Assembly: GCA_013180625.2 (NCBI GenBank)
Contig: SNVD02010297.1
Span: 310,001 to 374,000 of the forward strand
Length of the DNA stretch: 64,000 bases
From: Boswellia sacra
Taxonomy: Eukaryota; Streptophyta; Magnoliopsida; Sapindales; Burseraceae
Reading direction: 5' to 3'
Made by a program: the position numbers and the translations under genes. The number at the start of each line of letters is the position of its first letter. Position 1 is the stretch's first letter. Of this stretch, positions 37,892 to 51,108 are shown one piece after another. Below the pieces are notes generated by a model. That model worked only from the letters and a program-made list of their open reading frames with translations. It was not told where the DNA came from and did no database searches.

Positions 37892-40800
37892 TAATTAATT
37901 AAATTTAAAAAAAAGAACCGCCTAGACTAATGGATGTGAATACAAATAAGAACTTTTGAGTTTCATCAAAATATAAGATGTGGACAATGAGAAAAGCCAG
38001 AGGAAGAACCCCCCTCACTTCCTTGACTTTAGTAGCTTCTTTGCCTTGTTTTTCTCTAGAGTGATTATTAGTTATTTAAGAAATCTTATTTTTAATTATT
38101 TTATTATTGACAATCATCAATGCATTTGAAGCTTTTGCATCTAAATCTTACCTCGAATTCTTATTACTACATAGACCTCATATTATTATTAAAATTTTAT
38201 AAAAATTGTTTTAATTATATTTATAAATTTTGTAAATTTTGAAAAATTCTAACGGAGGGAGCAAGACAACGATCGGGAATGACGTTGGCACCGACTATCA
38301 GAACAAGTTTGGCAATTGCTTAGCATCAAAATGACTGGCAAGACCCGATCTACAACATGGTGATGGATTTTTGGGTAAATGATTGGTCGTTTAGATGTAC
38401 AGGCTACACAACTTGAAAGCATTCAGATTTTCTGATGATTTTTATGGCTAAAATACACATATTTCGACCATTAAAACCACTCCATCATATCGATCGTCTT
38501 CCAACAATCATAATAGTCTCAGTGGTGTTGTAAATGCACTGGAAAAACTGTTCATGATCGGCAATCGACAGTGGGTTGATCAATTTCCAATGACATTTTT
38601 CAACTTATTTAAAAAATAATTATTAATTAATTTTTATAAAATAAAAATAAAAAATTTATAAATTAATACAATATGAGTATACATTATCATTATTTTTACT
38701 ATTATAAAATATTACGTAATGCAAGACAATACTACGCTAAGTCGCATATTAAACACGTTCTTAATGATTTGGTAAGTCTCTCTATTTTTTTTGTTTTTCA
38801 GCTATATGGGCGAATCTGTTAAGCAACAAATTCTGATCTTGTTTTTGGACGAGGCTGTGCACTACAACCCATCCCAAAAAGTTTCATTAATTTAATTTTT
38901 TTCTTTCTAGGTTTAGGTTGACAGTATTAAACTCATATTTTCATAACCAATTATTGTTGTGCAATAATAATTAATATATATAGAAATTAATTAAAATATT
39001 AAAATTAAACATATTCCAATTGAAAATAGCAAAAGGAGACAAAACCTTAAAACAAAAAAAGTAATTACTGAATACAAGAAAAAAATTAAGTACAACTAAA
39101 AACTAAATAGACAAATATCTACTCGCCAAAAAGTTTTCTTAATAGTTTATTACAAGTAAGAACATCATTTTCAAATTCATTTATATCATTTACAAGTAAA
39201 TATAAAAACATTTACTTAAAAACATTTTAAGAAAAATTAGCTGCTTGAAATATAATTACAAAATTCAAATTTTAATACATCATTGATTGATTACCACAAG
39301 ATTACATCACAAGGTGGATTACAAAGTTCTTAATCATATTATGGAAAATATAATTTTTAGCCATGTTATATAAATTGTATGATGCGTGGCACCGTATATC
39401 TTTATTTGTTTATCATATTATTTATTTTTACTAATTCATGGATTTTATTATTTATCTTCATATATTTGTTTAAACTTTATTGCGCTAGTTTATATGAATT
39501 GTATTATCCCATTCTATTATAGACTTTTGGGAAGAGTAGTGCCATTTCCTCTCACTAGTGATCTAAAGAACGGTTAAATCTTCTCCGTAGTGTAGTGTCA
39601 AAAGGTGAAAGACACCCTCTTAAAGAAGCCCTATATTTTAATATACCATATTTAAAAATCTTTAAAATAAATCTTTTTATTAATAATACCCCCTTCAATC
39701 TCAAAAATAAAATAACCTTTTCCTTTTTTTTTTTCTTCTTTCCATCAATTTTATATCTTAATCTTTTTCATATGTCTATTGTCGCTTTATTAATAAGAAC
39801 AACAACACGATCAAATAAAATATCAAATTCTTTTAAGACCTAAGTTGAGAAACTACAATAAGGAAAAACTGTGCATGTTTGGTGTCCTATATTTGACTAT
39901 CGTAATTTTTTTTTTTTGTAATTGAATTTTATTAAATACCGTGTGACAAGATTACGTAAATATAGTACAACTATGTTTGGTTTTGATATTGTACTGTAAA
40001 ATTTTTTATATAAATCCAACTTTTAATATTAAATTGATTTAAATTACTTTAGAAATTAATTAAATGACATAAATAATTTAATTTAATTAATATTCAATTT
40101 TTAAAATTTTTTAAAAATAGAAAAGAAGATATTTTAATATTTAACTAAATATTACAAATTATTTTAATAAATTATTTATTTTAAACTGTGTTTTTTGATA
40201 GAGCAGCCTCTCTTATATTGGCTAAACGCTCTAAACTAAAGGGTGAGCACTGCATTACTTTCTTTTTAACTCCAAATAGCACAAATATGGAGATGGTGAT
40301 TTCTTTTCCAATTAGAGAAACCTCGTAACATCCCACATTATTAGAATGGGGTTTGGGGTGGGCATGATGATCAGCGATCCATGCCTATTGGGAGCCCTAA
40401 AATTTGATAAATCTTTTCATTACGTCACTTAATTAATATTGGAATTCAAGTTCAGTGAATTCATTCAAAGACCTCTTTACTCATGGGCGTTTGGACAATG
40501 GGTATGCATAATTGGTGGCTATATTCTTGATAGATAAGAAGAAATTACCTAAAGGGAAAGGCTATGGAAAACCCTTCATCATTTTATTATTGAAAGTATG
40601 AAAAAACCCATTAATTATTCATGTATGTTTTAGGGACTTTAAGATAATGCATACATATTATACATATCCATTTCATGACTTCAATAAACTATGAGGAGTT
40701 TCACAAATTATAAGTTTTGTGTCTTGCCAACTAGCATGAAAGAATTCTTTCATGTTTTATGTCTTTAAAAGAATATTCATTGAAATTTGTTAAGGTATCA

Positions 40801-40898
40801 CAAATTAAATGTCATCCAACGTACAGGATTGGCGATGGCAAGCCATCAATATTTGTTTGGTTAAATATTAGGAAAGGCAAACCCTAACCTGGAGAATT
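37892..40898. other. AT-rich intergenic region
   Basis: About 3 kb without a supported gene. A less AT-rich patch at 38250-38600 has no open frame I recognise. The part near 40450-40898 is the likely 3' untranslated and terminator side of the minus-strand TrmO-like gene. Short open frames at 39386-39843 are AT-rich and featureless. Confidence 0.5.
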
Positions 40899-43800
40899 CT
40901 ATACATTGGAAAAACATCCCGATGAGTCAAGTTGGTGTCTCCACATTAAGTAATTGCAACTGTTTTTGTTACAATTGGGGAGCTCAGATGAAATTAGCAC
41001 TTTTTCTACCATGACATTACCTTTGCAATCAATTCTGTATGAGACATCCAGTCCTTCCAATATCAGATGATAAATGATGTCCTCAGAAGGAATTCGGTCT
41101 ATGTCTAGGCTATCATCCAGATCTGAAGTATTATCCAACTCTTTGCCACTTCCGATGTTAACAAGGGAATCATGAGGTCGGTTTCGCTGTGAAACTGATC
41201 TTATATCCCATGAAAGGACCTGTTTGATTAAACTCTGAAACTCATCAGGTGATGCATATAGTGACTTCTTCTCCTGAAACAATTGAAATGCAGTTAAACC
41301 CAATGTACGACAACAAGAATACAAGGCTGTGTTTTGGGAATGTGAGGGAAATTGACATTTGCTCATCTATTGCAAAATAACATGTTAAAGAAAATTCCCA
41401 ATCACTAAAGCATCATTTTGAAAAGATCGAGTAGAAACTATGCTTTCACAACTATAAGCCACAAAATCACAATACAATGAGGGAAATTGATCCTTACAAA
41501 AAAGTTTCCAGACCTCAAGCTACAGAGACCAGTCAAGACTGCATCTCACAGCAATGAGATGAAATCTGAGCCAAGAAGTGGACATTATTTCTAACATTAA
41601 ACATTCTGAAGCCTACTAGTTCAAATAAGGCCTATCATGAAATTAAGACTATCACTTCTTGATAACTATAAATTCGGAGATAGGTTTTTAGTGGAGTTTT
41701 ACATGGGTTCCAAATAATTATGAAAGGCCTTAAAAAAAGCAAATGCAGAATAAGAACTTCATAAGTTGAAGAGATTTGATTCCTCTGTTAGATCACCTTG
41801 ACTTCAATGTAAGAGTATGACAGGAATAAAAGGAATCCTGATGTGATGAATTGAGGTTTGGTGGGGTTTTTATTTTTAATTTTGATAGGAAACTCGTGGC
41901 GAATTCAAGTTTGGTGTTTATTGCTGTTTTCCTGGAGAACAACACCTCAGTTTTTCCTTTTCACCTTAGGCCTCTGGTTTCAGGCATCTTGTCTTTAAAA
42001 TCTCATTCTTTTTTTATTCCTTTTGGTTCTAACCCATATACTTGCCCTAAAAAATAAAAGTACAAATAGAAAAAGCCTGCATCGGTAACTCAGAAAACAT
42101 GAGAAATAACAGGTATTAAGAAATTATAAACAGTGCTTAATATAAAGCTGAGAAGAAACCACTTACTACAGTTTCCCAACAATCAGTAAGTGTGGAAAAG
42201 AAGCCCTCAGAGAAGCTGACAGAAGTTATTGCTAACATATTGTCCACCTTTGCCAGGGGAAAATTAAAAAAAAAAAAAAAAAAAAAGAGTACTGAAAATG
42301 ATAAGGAACCCAGTGATATAAATGAGAAAAAAGGGAAAATGAGAAAAGCAGGTGCAGAAGCAACTAATATCACAATAACAATTCAGTCTATGAAACTGAG
42401 AGTGGCACTCCAATACTGACAAGGAGCAAAATATTAATTTTGATGAGCTTGTGAACCCCCGCTATCAAGGATCTAAATCCAGATTTTGAGTGATTTGACT
42501 TTCTAAATTAGCATGAATAACACCCATAAACCATGGGAAAAAGTATTTTCAAATTGCCAAATGCAACAACTTAACAAAACACAAATATAATAAGTAAGTT
42601 TTCCTATTAAGGGAAATAAGTTGTGATGCACATGCTATAACCCTAAAACCTGATTTCAAGCTAAAGGATTGTAGATATTATACCGTTACCCACTCTGGCA
42701 CTGCTGCTCCTTGTATGCTGTCACAGTAAGGTAGATATGGCTTGACATCCAGTACTGGCTGTGGGCATTCTAAAACAGTGAGTGAGATCTAATAATTAAC
42801 ATCATCAACAGCACACTGAAAGGCACTTAGTTCACATAGACAAAACTTATAAGCAAGAAGGAGAGGAATCCATCAACCATCTAGTTTAGTGTGGCCATTT
42901 AATATGAGCAATTGAAAACTTACTGTCCCATCAACCAGATCCACACCAGATAGCAGAACCATATTTCCTTGCACTGCCTCCACCTAATTTACACAGAGTA
43001 TACTTATTAAAACGAATGCATACCCCTTCCGCATGCCTATTTTGTCTTTTCTCAAGAGTCATAAATTGCTAAATAAATAAGGAAGATGACAATATACAGC
43101 ATCCAATGTACTGCAATTATGAAGACAGACGCAATTTCCGAGCCATGCAATGCAGCAAACAGAAAAGAAAATTTTATTCACATAAATCTTTAATTTAATT
43201 CTCAAATGGACAAATTGGTAGGAGGGATGGAAATATGGAAGATATCAAAGAAAGGGATGAAGGCAAATTTGTATATGTTGCAGTGTCTAAAACCTTTTCA
43301 CTTTACATCCTAGTTTAGTCAAATCTGAGAACACTGAAAATGGGGATGGCGATGAAATATTTGTCCCCTCTTTTCCTATCCTCTATATTCAATTCAAAGA
43401 AATAAAACTAACTTCACTTTTCCTTTCCCACACTTCTCTTTCCTAACAAACAAATCAAAGTGCAAACATTTCCACACTTGCACCTGAGGACGCATTCCCT
43501 CACACAGGATTCATTTTAGTGTATGTCGAGAAACTTATTACCCTTCTTCAAACAGGTTGAGCATATCACCAAGGGAGACTCAGAGGACAGTGACTCAAAG
43601 GCTAAAGCCTTATACTGCCTTCAAAAGAGCAATGCTACTGGCAATTGATAAAGAAAACTGGGACAAAATCTTGCTATCAAAATAGGGAACGGTTGATTGC
43701 AACAATCATGCCTATCATAGCTAAATATATAATATGTTGCTGATAAAGGAACGGCAACACATCCATTTGATTTTTTTAAACCCACCTGGCATGTTTTGGG

Positions 43801-45390
43801 TGAAATTTATGGTAAGTTCCTAGTCTCCAAGTTTTCCAAAAATATAATTCTCTTCTTTGATACCTGATTAAACTTGATTAGTGTCTTGGGAAAGAAAGAG
43901 ATTAATAAATGTTTGCGTCAGCATAAAGAGAAATCCATGCATATATGAAATTTGCACCTTTGCAACAGTGAGACCAATAGGGCATGGCCGATGAGGAGAT
44001 CTTGTAGCAAAGAGTCCCATCCTTTCACCTTTTAGTCTTGGGACTCTCACCTAACGATCAGGCAAAACTTTTATAGAAGTTTAGAGATGATAAGAAAAAA
44101 GAAATTCAGTGAAAAAGATTCATATAGTGTCACATGCCTTTGCCTTGAACTTTGATTTTGATGGATTCTTCCATAACTTCTCGAGATCTGTATTTAAATG
44201 AAATACATAAATAATCCAGCAATGAGAATATTCTCCAAGACCCTCAAGGGAAGCAGGAGGAACACGTGATGCCTCAAACACCAAACATGCCCTGGCTAGA
44301 GGCACAATTAAAGGTTGCATTGGTGTCCCATTTCTGCACAATTGAAATAGTTCATCTGATTAAACAAGCACTCATACATGCATTACTCAATGAGCATTGT
44401 CATAAAGGTTTTGTTCAAATCCTTACACTAGCTGATGCATGAAGTTGGAATTATTACTGACAAATAAGAAAAAGCATAAATGACTAACATAAAACAATGA
44501 CCTCTTCTATTAAAATAATCACTTTCTTGAATCTGTATGTTAAGACTACTAGCAAGACATGCGTTCCGTCACTTAAACAACCTTCCCAAATTATTGAATT
44601 CAAACGGGAGTAGACACATGCACTCAAAAGTTGCAGATAATCAACAATTTTGCACAGGAGGAACATTCTTCATGAGTTTTCTATTCGCCCTCCGTCAACT
44701 TTTGCAAAATCAATTCCATTCTTGATTTTAGTGTATACACAAAACCTTTTAAATGTTACAACCAACCCAATTCAACAAACCATTAAATTTACTAACCCAA
44801 CTCAAACTCTTTTGCGGATAAACAAAAGATCTTTTTACTTTCCCAAATTTTTTCCTTAAATTCTTCATCCAATAATATCAAAAGAACACAAACAAACAAA
44901 AATTAATCTTCCATGCAAATCACCTAGCAGAGAAGCAAGAGTGGACTTCACCAATAGGAGTCATGGGATAAGACTTCATCATCTCCACATTTTCAGACCT
45001 GGGCTGAGCTATAGCTTCCCTCAAAGCCTAGAAGAGTACATGTTATTGTAAGAGCCTAACAATAACAATAACAATAATAAGAAAACATGGTAAAGTGAAG
45101 TTTCAGTTATAGTTTCAAAGTCACCTGCTGAGCTCTGATACGGCCTTGCCTCTCAGCAGCACATTTTCTTAAGGCCTCGTTCAAAGACCTCTCCAACCCT
45201 TTAACCTTTCTCCATATCAAAACTGAAACATCATAAATAAAACGACCAAGGTGAGAAAAGAGCCCTTATACCACTAATACACCCACGTTTAATGTGCAAA
45301 GAGAGATATAGTACGGGAGATGGCAGTTGACGCCGCCACCACCGTGACTGCTACTAAGCTTAAGGTTCTTGAGTGGGTGTTGGAGGACAT
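40899..45390 (-). CDS. TRMO: TrmO-family tRNA (t6A37 N6) methyltransferase homologue (9 exons)
   Basis: Homologue of bacterial TrmO (YaeB/TsaA family, UPF0066) and human TRMO, which methylate t6A37 of tRNA-Thr using SAM. Exons in order: 45390-45315, 45222-45125, 45027-44924, 44333-44138, 44050-43958, 42983-42924, 42758-42690, 42247-42167, 41273-40899. Phases agree and the sum is 1152 nt (383 residues plus TAG). Residues about 8-28 are hydrophobic and could be a membrane anchor or targeting signal. Then come a charged helix and the TrmO beta-barrel, with the signature RSPHRPCPIGLT at 175-186 and DVKPYLPYCD near 213-222. The C-terminal domain includes VLSWDIRSVSQR. The intron after exon 4 starts GC (AAG|GCATGT), while the other eight donors or acceptors are GT-AG. 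The start was chosen by the family-like hydrophobic N terminus. No inactivating change was seen. Confidence 0.93.
42260..42287. repeat. Poly-A tract at an intron end of the TrmO-like gene
   Basis: A nearly pure A run on plus. On the coding (minus) strand it is a poly-T tract just upstream of the exon 8 acceptor, serving as the polypyrimidine tract. Confidence 0.8.
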
Positions 45391-45722
45391 GGTTTGAATT
45401 AATGTTGACCTGATCAGATTCTCTAAACAACGATAGATAGATCGCTTCGGCCTTCGCTTTCTCAACAACTTCCTCGCTCTTGTCTAGGATTTCTGTCGGG
45501 GAAAATTAAAAAATAAAAAATAAAATGAACCAGATTATAGATGTAAGTTAAAAATTAAAACCTACCTCACTTCAGAAAAATTTACACCCCAATACCTTTT
45601 ATTCTGAAAATTGTCTCATCACTCTTTTTGTTTTTTTTTTTTTAATATAGTATCAGAAAACAGACGGAGAATTCGACATTTGATAACAAACATCAGACAT
45701 CTGACAACTACGTCTAACACAA
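45391..45722 (-). promoter_or_regulatory. Upstream region of the TrmO-like gene
   Basis: About 330 bp between the start codon of the minus-strand gene and the repeat-rich element beyond. The first ~100 bp is GC-richer and leader-like; further out it turns AT-rich with a poly-T run at 45629-45643. No precise promoter element can be assigned. Confidence 0.4.
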
Positions 45723-47092
45723 CACACGTGGGATCGGTAATTCGTATTTGTGGGTCATATTCGTATTGAATCTAGTTATGACATGATAAATATTAACACG
45801 ATACGAATACAATCAGTTTATTATTTGTGTTATTAAGACTCAACACAAATATGACACAATTATTAAACAGGTAATATGACACGACACGCTTTCATGCCTT
45901 CGAGTGTTAGATTTAATGTTGTCAAGTATTGGATTATGTCGAGTGTCGGATTTTATACTGTTGAGTGTTAGATTCCATACCGTCGAGTATCGAATTTAAA
46001 GTTGTCAAGTGTCAGATTATGTCGAGTGTTAGATTTTCATTATGTCGAATGTCGGATTTTCATGCTATCAAGTGTCAGCTTTCATGCCTTTGAGTGTTGG
46101 ATTTAATGTTGTCAAGTATCGAATTATGTCGAGTGTCGAATTTTATACTGTTGAGTGTTAGATTCTATACCATCGAGTGTCAGCTTTCATGCTTTCGAGT
46201 GTCAAATTTAATGTTGTTAAGTGTCGGATTATGTTGAGTGTCGGATTTTCATTATGTCGAGTGGCGGATTTTCATTATATCGAGTGTCAGATTTTCATGC
46301 TGTCGAGTGTCGGCTTTCATGTCTTTAAGTGTCGGATTTAATGTTGTTAAGTGTCAAATTATGTCGAGTGTCGGATTTTCATGCTGTCGAGTGTCAGATT
46401 TCATACTATCGGATTCCAAACTGTTGTTTGTTTCTCTCTTGCCTTCTTTCTTCTCCTCTTAAAACTTAAGTTGATAAATATATTTGATAATAAATAAGAT
46501 GAAGAAAATGCAGTAAAACATAGGAAAAAAAGAAAAAATATGAGAGAGATATTATAATTACAGAGAGAGAAAGGATGAAGAAGAGAGAAAAAGATGAGAG
46601 AGAATTATGCGAAAAAATATAAGAAGAATAGTATGAGATAATTTAAGAGAAAAAATGCCTACTGCATCAAAATTAGAATTAGATTTAAAATTTTATTAAA
46701 TGACAAAAGTGTCCAAACGTGTAGCAGGTTTAAAATTTATTAGGTTTCAAAATTATATTCTTAATTTAAAATTTGGATACATGTAGTAGGGATTAAATGT
46801 CCAAAATTTTAATATTAAATCTAATATTTTTAAATTTAATATTATTTGGTAATTGTGTCAATATTCGTGTTATCGTGTCAAGTCGTGTTATTCGTGTTAC
46901 TTGTGTCATAAACGTGTTCGTGTCATAATCATGTTCGCATGTCGAAGACTCTCAACCCGAACACGACACGATTATTAAATGAGTTGACATCAACACGAAC
47001 ACGAATAAGACAAAATCCAAACCCGCTTAAACCTGTGTCGTGTCAAGTCGTGTTCACGTGTCGTGTCGAAAATTGCCACCCTTAAACACGCC
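45723..47092. mobile_element. Minisatellite-carrying element with 'cgacacgacacg' arms
   Basis: The edges (about 45723-45888 and 46850-47085) are dense in cacgac / gtcgtgtc motifs and share similar blocks (gacacaattattaaa and gacacgattattaaa). Such motifs mark widespread noncoding plant repeats. Between them lie the tandem repeats listed separately and an AT-rich stretch. I could not define exact ends or a target duplication, so the boundaries are approximate. Confidence 0.5.
45893..46412. repeat. Minisatellite of about 20-bp units with higher-order pattern
   Basis: About 25 degenerate copies of a unit close to gtcgagtgtcggattttcat. A longer period is visible as well: the block 'tttcatgcctt(c/t)gagtgtt' with 'gatttaatgttgt(c/t)aagt' returns at about 45890, 46078, 46186 and 46312. 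The plus-strand open frame across part of it (46238-46462) is a product of the repeat. Confidence 0.9.
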
Positions 47093-47101
47093 ATTGATAT
47101 C

Positions 47102-47220
47102 GGGAAATTTTCATAAAACTAGGGGCCTCTTAAAAAAAAGGGCTCCCTTGTAATTTTTTTCTTTTTAACCCACTAGCTTGCACTCACAAAATTGACCAAA
47201 ATGCCCCTTATATAATAACT
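47102..47220 (+). repeat. Left terminal inverted repeat of the MULE
   Basis: Matches the reverse complement of 55320-55441 across about 115 bp, with indels. Confidence 0.82.
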
Positions 47221-47574
47221 CCCTCTAACCAATTCTAATCACCGCTATTACTCTCTCTCCCTAACTCATACGAAATCAAAACTAAGGCAAAATTTGAATT
47301 AACTAAAGATATACAATAATTATATATACCGAAATCTACAATTTGAACAAAAAAAAAGACAAAAATCAAGATTAAAAAGCTTTGAAAAGGTCATATTCTC
47401 TCTAACTAAGCTAAAAAAAAAATTAAGATGATTAGGTCAAAATTTCCTTTGAAATTCATCCCACATTTATAGAAATAGTTGAATAATGTTCGGAAAAGAG
47501 TTATTATGGTAGTTTTTATCAATTTGTTGTGTGAAAATCATGTTTTCTGCTGTGATACCCGAACTTACAATTTC

Positions 47575-47785
47575 CAGTCGTCGAATTCAACAATCGTATC
47601 GAAATTCGAGAACTCGACTGTCGAGTCATCGAACCATTATCGAATAATTGTCTAATTTTCGAATTTCTGTCGAACTTCTAGGTCGTCATCGAAGTTTTAT
47701 CAAATCATATTATCGAACTGTTAGATTGTCATCGATCTGATTCGACTGTTCGATAACCTATATGTTGCACTATCGAATTTTTTGG
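47575..47785. repeat. Left subterminal array of a TCGAA/GTCGAA motif
   Basis: More than a dozen occurrences of tcgaa, tcgac or gtcgaa at irregular 10-25 bp spacing lie inside the left end of the MULE. A matching array in the same motif lies near the right end (54445-54810). Confidence 0.8.
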
Positions 47786-47875
47786 AAAAAATGCCATATT
47801 TGATCGATTTTGTGGTTTTTTGTATTTTAACTGTATTTTCACTAATTTGTGGACATTTTGGACTTCATAGTTAGC

Positions 47876-50368
47876 GGATAATGTCAGATTTGCATTATTC
47901 TATGGTAGGAAGTGGGAGGTGTTATCTAGTGGTGATCATTTTTACATAGGCAGAGAGAAATTTCCATTATGGATGTCAATACATACATCTTACCCAGAGT
48001 TTTGCAATTGATATATGATACGATTGGGGTAGACTGTCCGTAAACAAAGCTAAGGTTCGGTGCCATGTTTAGAGTATATTGTTCTACTAGGCCTCTCCCA
48101 ATCTGAACAGAGAAGGACTATGGTTTTTTTTATTGAAGACAGCTTCAAACCTCTATCCGAATGCATCTGTTGAGGTTGATCATCGTACAAGGCAAACATC
48201 GTACAAGGCTTTATATGTTGAGGTTGATCATCGTACAAGGCAAACATTGAGACCACAATGTGTTAATGTAACGGAGCACGTTGGAACTTCTAACCTTGAA
48301 ACATTTGAGCAAGCATAACAAAATATGGACAGTTTTGTGAACATGTCGGATGATAGAGTTGGTAGTAATGGTAACATTGTCGGTGATGGTAATGTTGGAG
48401 CAGGTCATGGTAATGTTGGAGGTCTTCTTGAAGGAGTTGGTGTTTATGGTTCTATAGGCTATTGTGGTATTAGAGTAACAAATGATGATGCTCACCACCT
48501 CCATAGCATCAAAGAAGAAGCATCTCAGGATGTGTCAAGAGTGAAAGATAGTTACCAGGAAAACACAGTTGAAGAAGACAATGTTAAAGATGATGCTGCA
48601 AATGAGAGTGCACACAATGTTTGGCATCTTCAGGATTTTGGTGACGATAATGATGGGACAGATTTTCATTTGGAACATGATGAACAAATTTCACATAACC
48701 ATAATATGGTTGATTCGGTACTTGACAGAGTTAAGGATGTGTTTAGGTTCACGCCTCCAACACCAACTTTGACAGCACGAGTTTTGGACAACACGCATAA
48801 AATTGACATTGGTAAAGTTTAAGTGGGTCATATATTTTCTCACAAGAATGAGCTTTTCCATAAGGTGGCAAACCTTGCCTTGCATCACAATTCTGAGTTC
48901 AAGTAACTAGATTAACTAAAACCCGGTTAGAAGTGGATTGTCGCGAGGAAACTTGCAAATGGCATTTGAGAGTAACGAAGATTAAAGACACTGACTACTT
49001 CCAAGTACGGGTTTTTAACAACACCTACACATGCGAAGGTTCTGGCTTACATTCAAACCATAAGCAAGGAAATGCAGAACTAATTGGGGCTCACATAAAG
49101 GAGAAATTTGTCAATGCCTCAGGAATATCTCAACCCCTTGAAATAATTGAGAATGTATAAAAAGACTTGCACATTACCATCAGTTATCAAAAGGCATGGA
49201 GGGCGAAAGAGATTGCCCTGAACTAACTCCATAGAACTACTGAGGAGTCATTTGCTCTATTGCCTTCATATGCGTATATGATTAAATCATAAAATCTTGG
49301 TACTATGACAACACTTAAGGTGGATAATGACAATTGCTTCAAGTATTTTTTTCATGGCATTAGGGGCATCCATTATGGGATTTATGAGTTCAATTAGACC
49401 TGTTGTTGTAGTTGATGGCATCTTCTTGATAGGGAAGTACCGAGGCACAATGTTCATGGCACAATGTCTGAGTGGCAACAACCAAATATTCCCTCTAGCC
49501 CTCAATTTCGAACACTCGAAGAATGATAATTCATGGTATTGGTTCATGTCAAGGCTCCATGGTTGTATTAGACACATTCCAAACCTTGTTTTCATCTCTG
49601 ATAATCACAAAAGTATAAAAAAGGCAGTATCTATTATATTTCTTAATGCAGTGTTTGGGATTTATATGCATCATCTAGAAGATTGCTGAGTCTATGAACA
49701 ACATGATAAGAAGGCAAAGAACGTAGGCATCACCTTGATTTGTGAATTTTATTGAGTAGTATGTTCTGTTACTATTTTTCTTATATGCTTTACAAAATAT
49801 AATTTGTTTGACATATATTTCTTGTGCTATAGGCTTTGTAGTAGTGATTCTATAAGAGAAGGACTATTACAGCTAATTCCACAATGACACTGACAAAGTG
49901 GACGAAAGAGTTATTAAAAAACAAGAAAGATGAATCTAACGGACTTCGGGTTCCTCCAATCAGTTGACACCTATATCAAGTGTACTCTGGAATTAGGGTC
50001 GATGTTATGGATTTGAATGGGAGGACATGTTCTTATAAAATGTTTGATTTGGATCAGATTCTATGTTTCATGCTATTGTAACTTGTTGTTATACTAGATT
50101 GAAGACAGTTGTATCTTTTTGTAACTTGATATACACAAATGAACATTTGATGCTCGCATATGCATTACCCGTAATCCCGGTCAAGATGAGCGCAGATTGG
50201 GTGGTACCAGATGATGTGTGGGCACAGGTTGTACTCTTACGTATCTCTTACACACAAACTAGACGACACCATGCACAACGTATTCCATCAATAGGGGAGA
50301 CATTTAGACAACATACATGCAACTGGTGTGGGATAAAGGGCACAACCGATAGATATGTAAGAATCTAG
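47876..50368 (+). pseudogene. MURA-type (MuDR) transposase, decayed
   Basis: Read on plus in several frames. The N-terminal region (47876-48310) includes RPLPI and a local duplication of VEVDHRTRQT. An acidic linker follows (48325-48822). The MuDR DNA-binding domain (48933-49160) shows CKWHLRVTK...DYFQVRVFNNTYTC. The MULE transposase core (49327-49689) shows RPVVVVDGIFLIGKYRGT, GNNQIFPLA and WYWFMSRL, and ends near MHHLEDC. The C-terminal end (about 49910-50368) has a SWIM-like GRTCSYKMF...ILCFHAI block, RIPSIGE, and a zinc knuckle that has lost His and Cys. The stretch expected between the core and SWIM (about 150 residues, with the last acidic residue) is missing, and several stops occur. 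Not functional. Confidence 0.85.
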
Positions 50369-50978
50369 TACCCCTTCACCCATTGCTAACCTTAGATGAA
50401 GCCAACCCTTCCAGTGTAACTTGATTGTTCTTGTTTTTCTTTATTTCGTAAATGTTAATTGAATTGTATACTATTGCAAGATTGTCATAATGAAGATTTG
50501 CTGAAATCAATCAACTTGTGCATTGACGTAAATAGCATTTCCATTTACTAACTAACTGAATGAACAAACAAAATTAACTTATATACAATAGAACAACTAA
50601 AAAGAAAATGAAAGTGAAGTGTATACAAAATAAATAGACTATACATAAGCAAAACTATATACAATAGGTAAGTGGTACTACAAATGGAACTGTAGACACA
50701 TATGACAAAATGACTCATCCGTCGGCAACCAATCCAAACTATACTTCCTAAATGTGTTGGTGTGGTCCATGCTTCTTAAATGCCAAATCTACACTGCCAT
50801 CTGTGTTCTCAATGTCTGCTCCTCAACATGGGCGATCATGCTTAACCCAACTCCTGAAGCTTGGCATATGTGGCACAAAACACTCCACATGCACCACTTC
50901 ACAGAGGTTGTTGAGGTACAGCCTCTGTGGAACAAAAGATGGCAAATGAAGTAGTCTCGTGAGAGATGTCTATATGCT

Positions 50979-51108
50979 CAGAGAACCGCATAACGTCTCC
51001 ATCAGATACGGTGTTAAGGTTGCAAAGGGCATATCGTAATCAACAGAGAACCACATAACGTCTCCATCAGATACGGTGTTAAGGTTGCAAAGGGCATATC
51101 GTAATCAA
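50979..51108. repeat. 65-bp perfect-type tandem duplication
   Basis: Units 50979-51043 and 51044-51108 differ at one position (gaaccgcat / gaaccacat). The unit is not a multiple of three and lies in the protease coding part, so it shifts the frame. The near identity means it is recent. Confidence 0.95.

Noticed and set aside
41274..41366. Extension of the last TrmO-like exon upstream to an ATG at 41366
   Set aside because: A TTTCAG acceptor at 41274 and family homology start the exon at 41273; the upstream codons are intron.
45321..45399. Short plus-strand frame starting ATGGCAGTTGACGCC
   Set aside because: It is antisense to exon 1 of the TrmO-like gene and ends after 25 codons.
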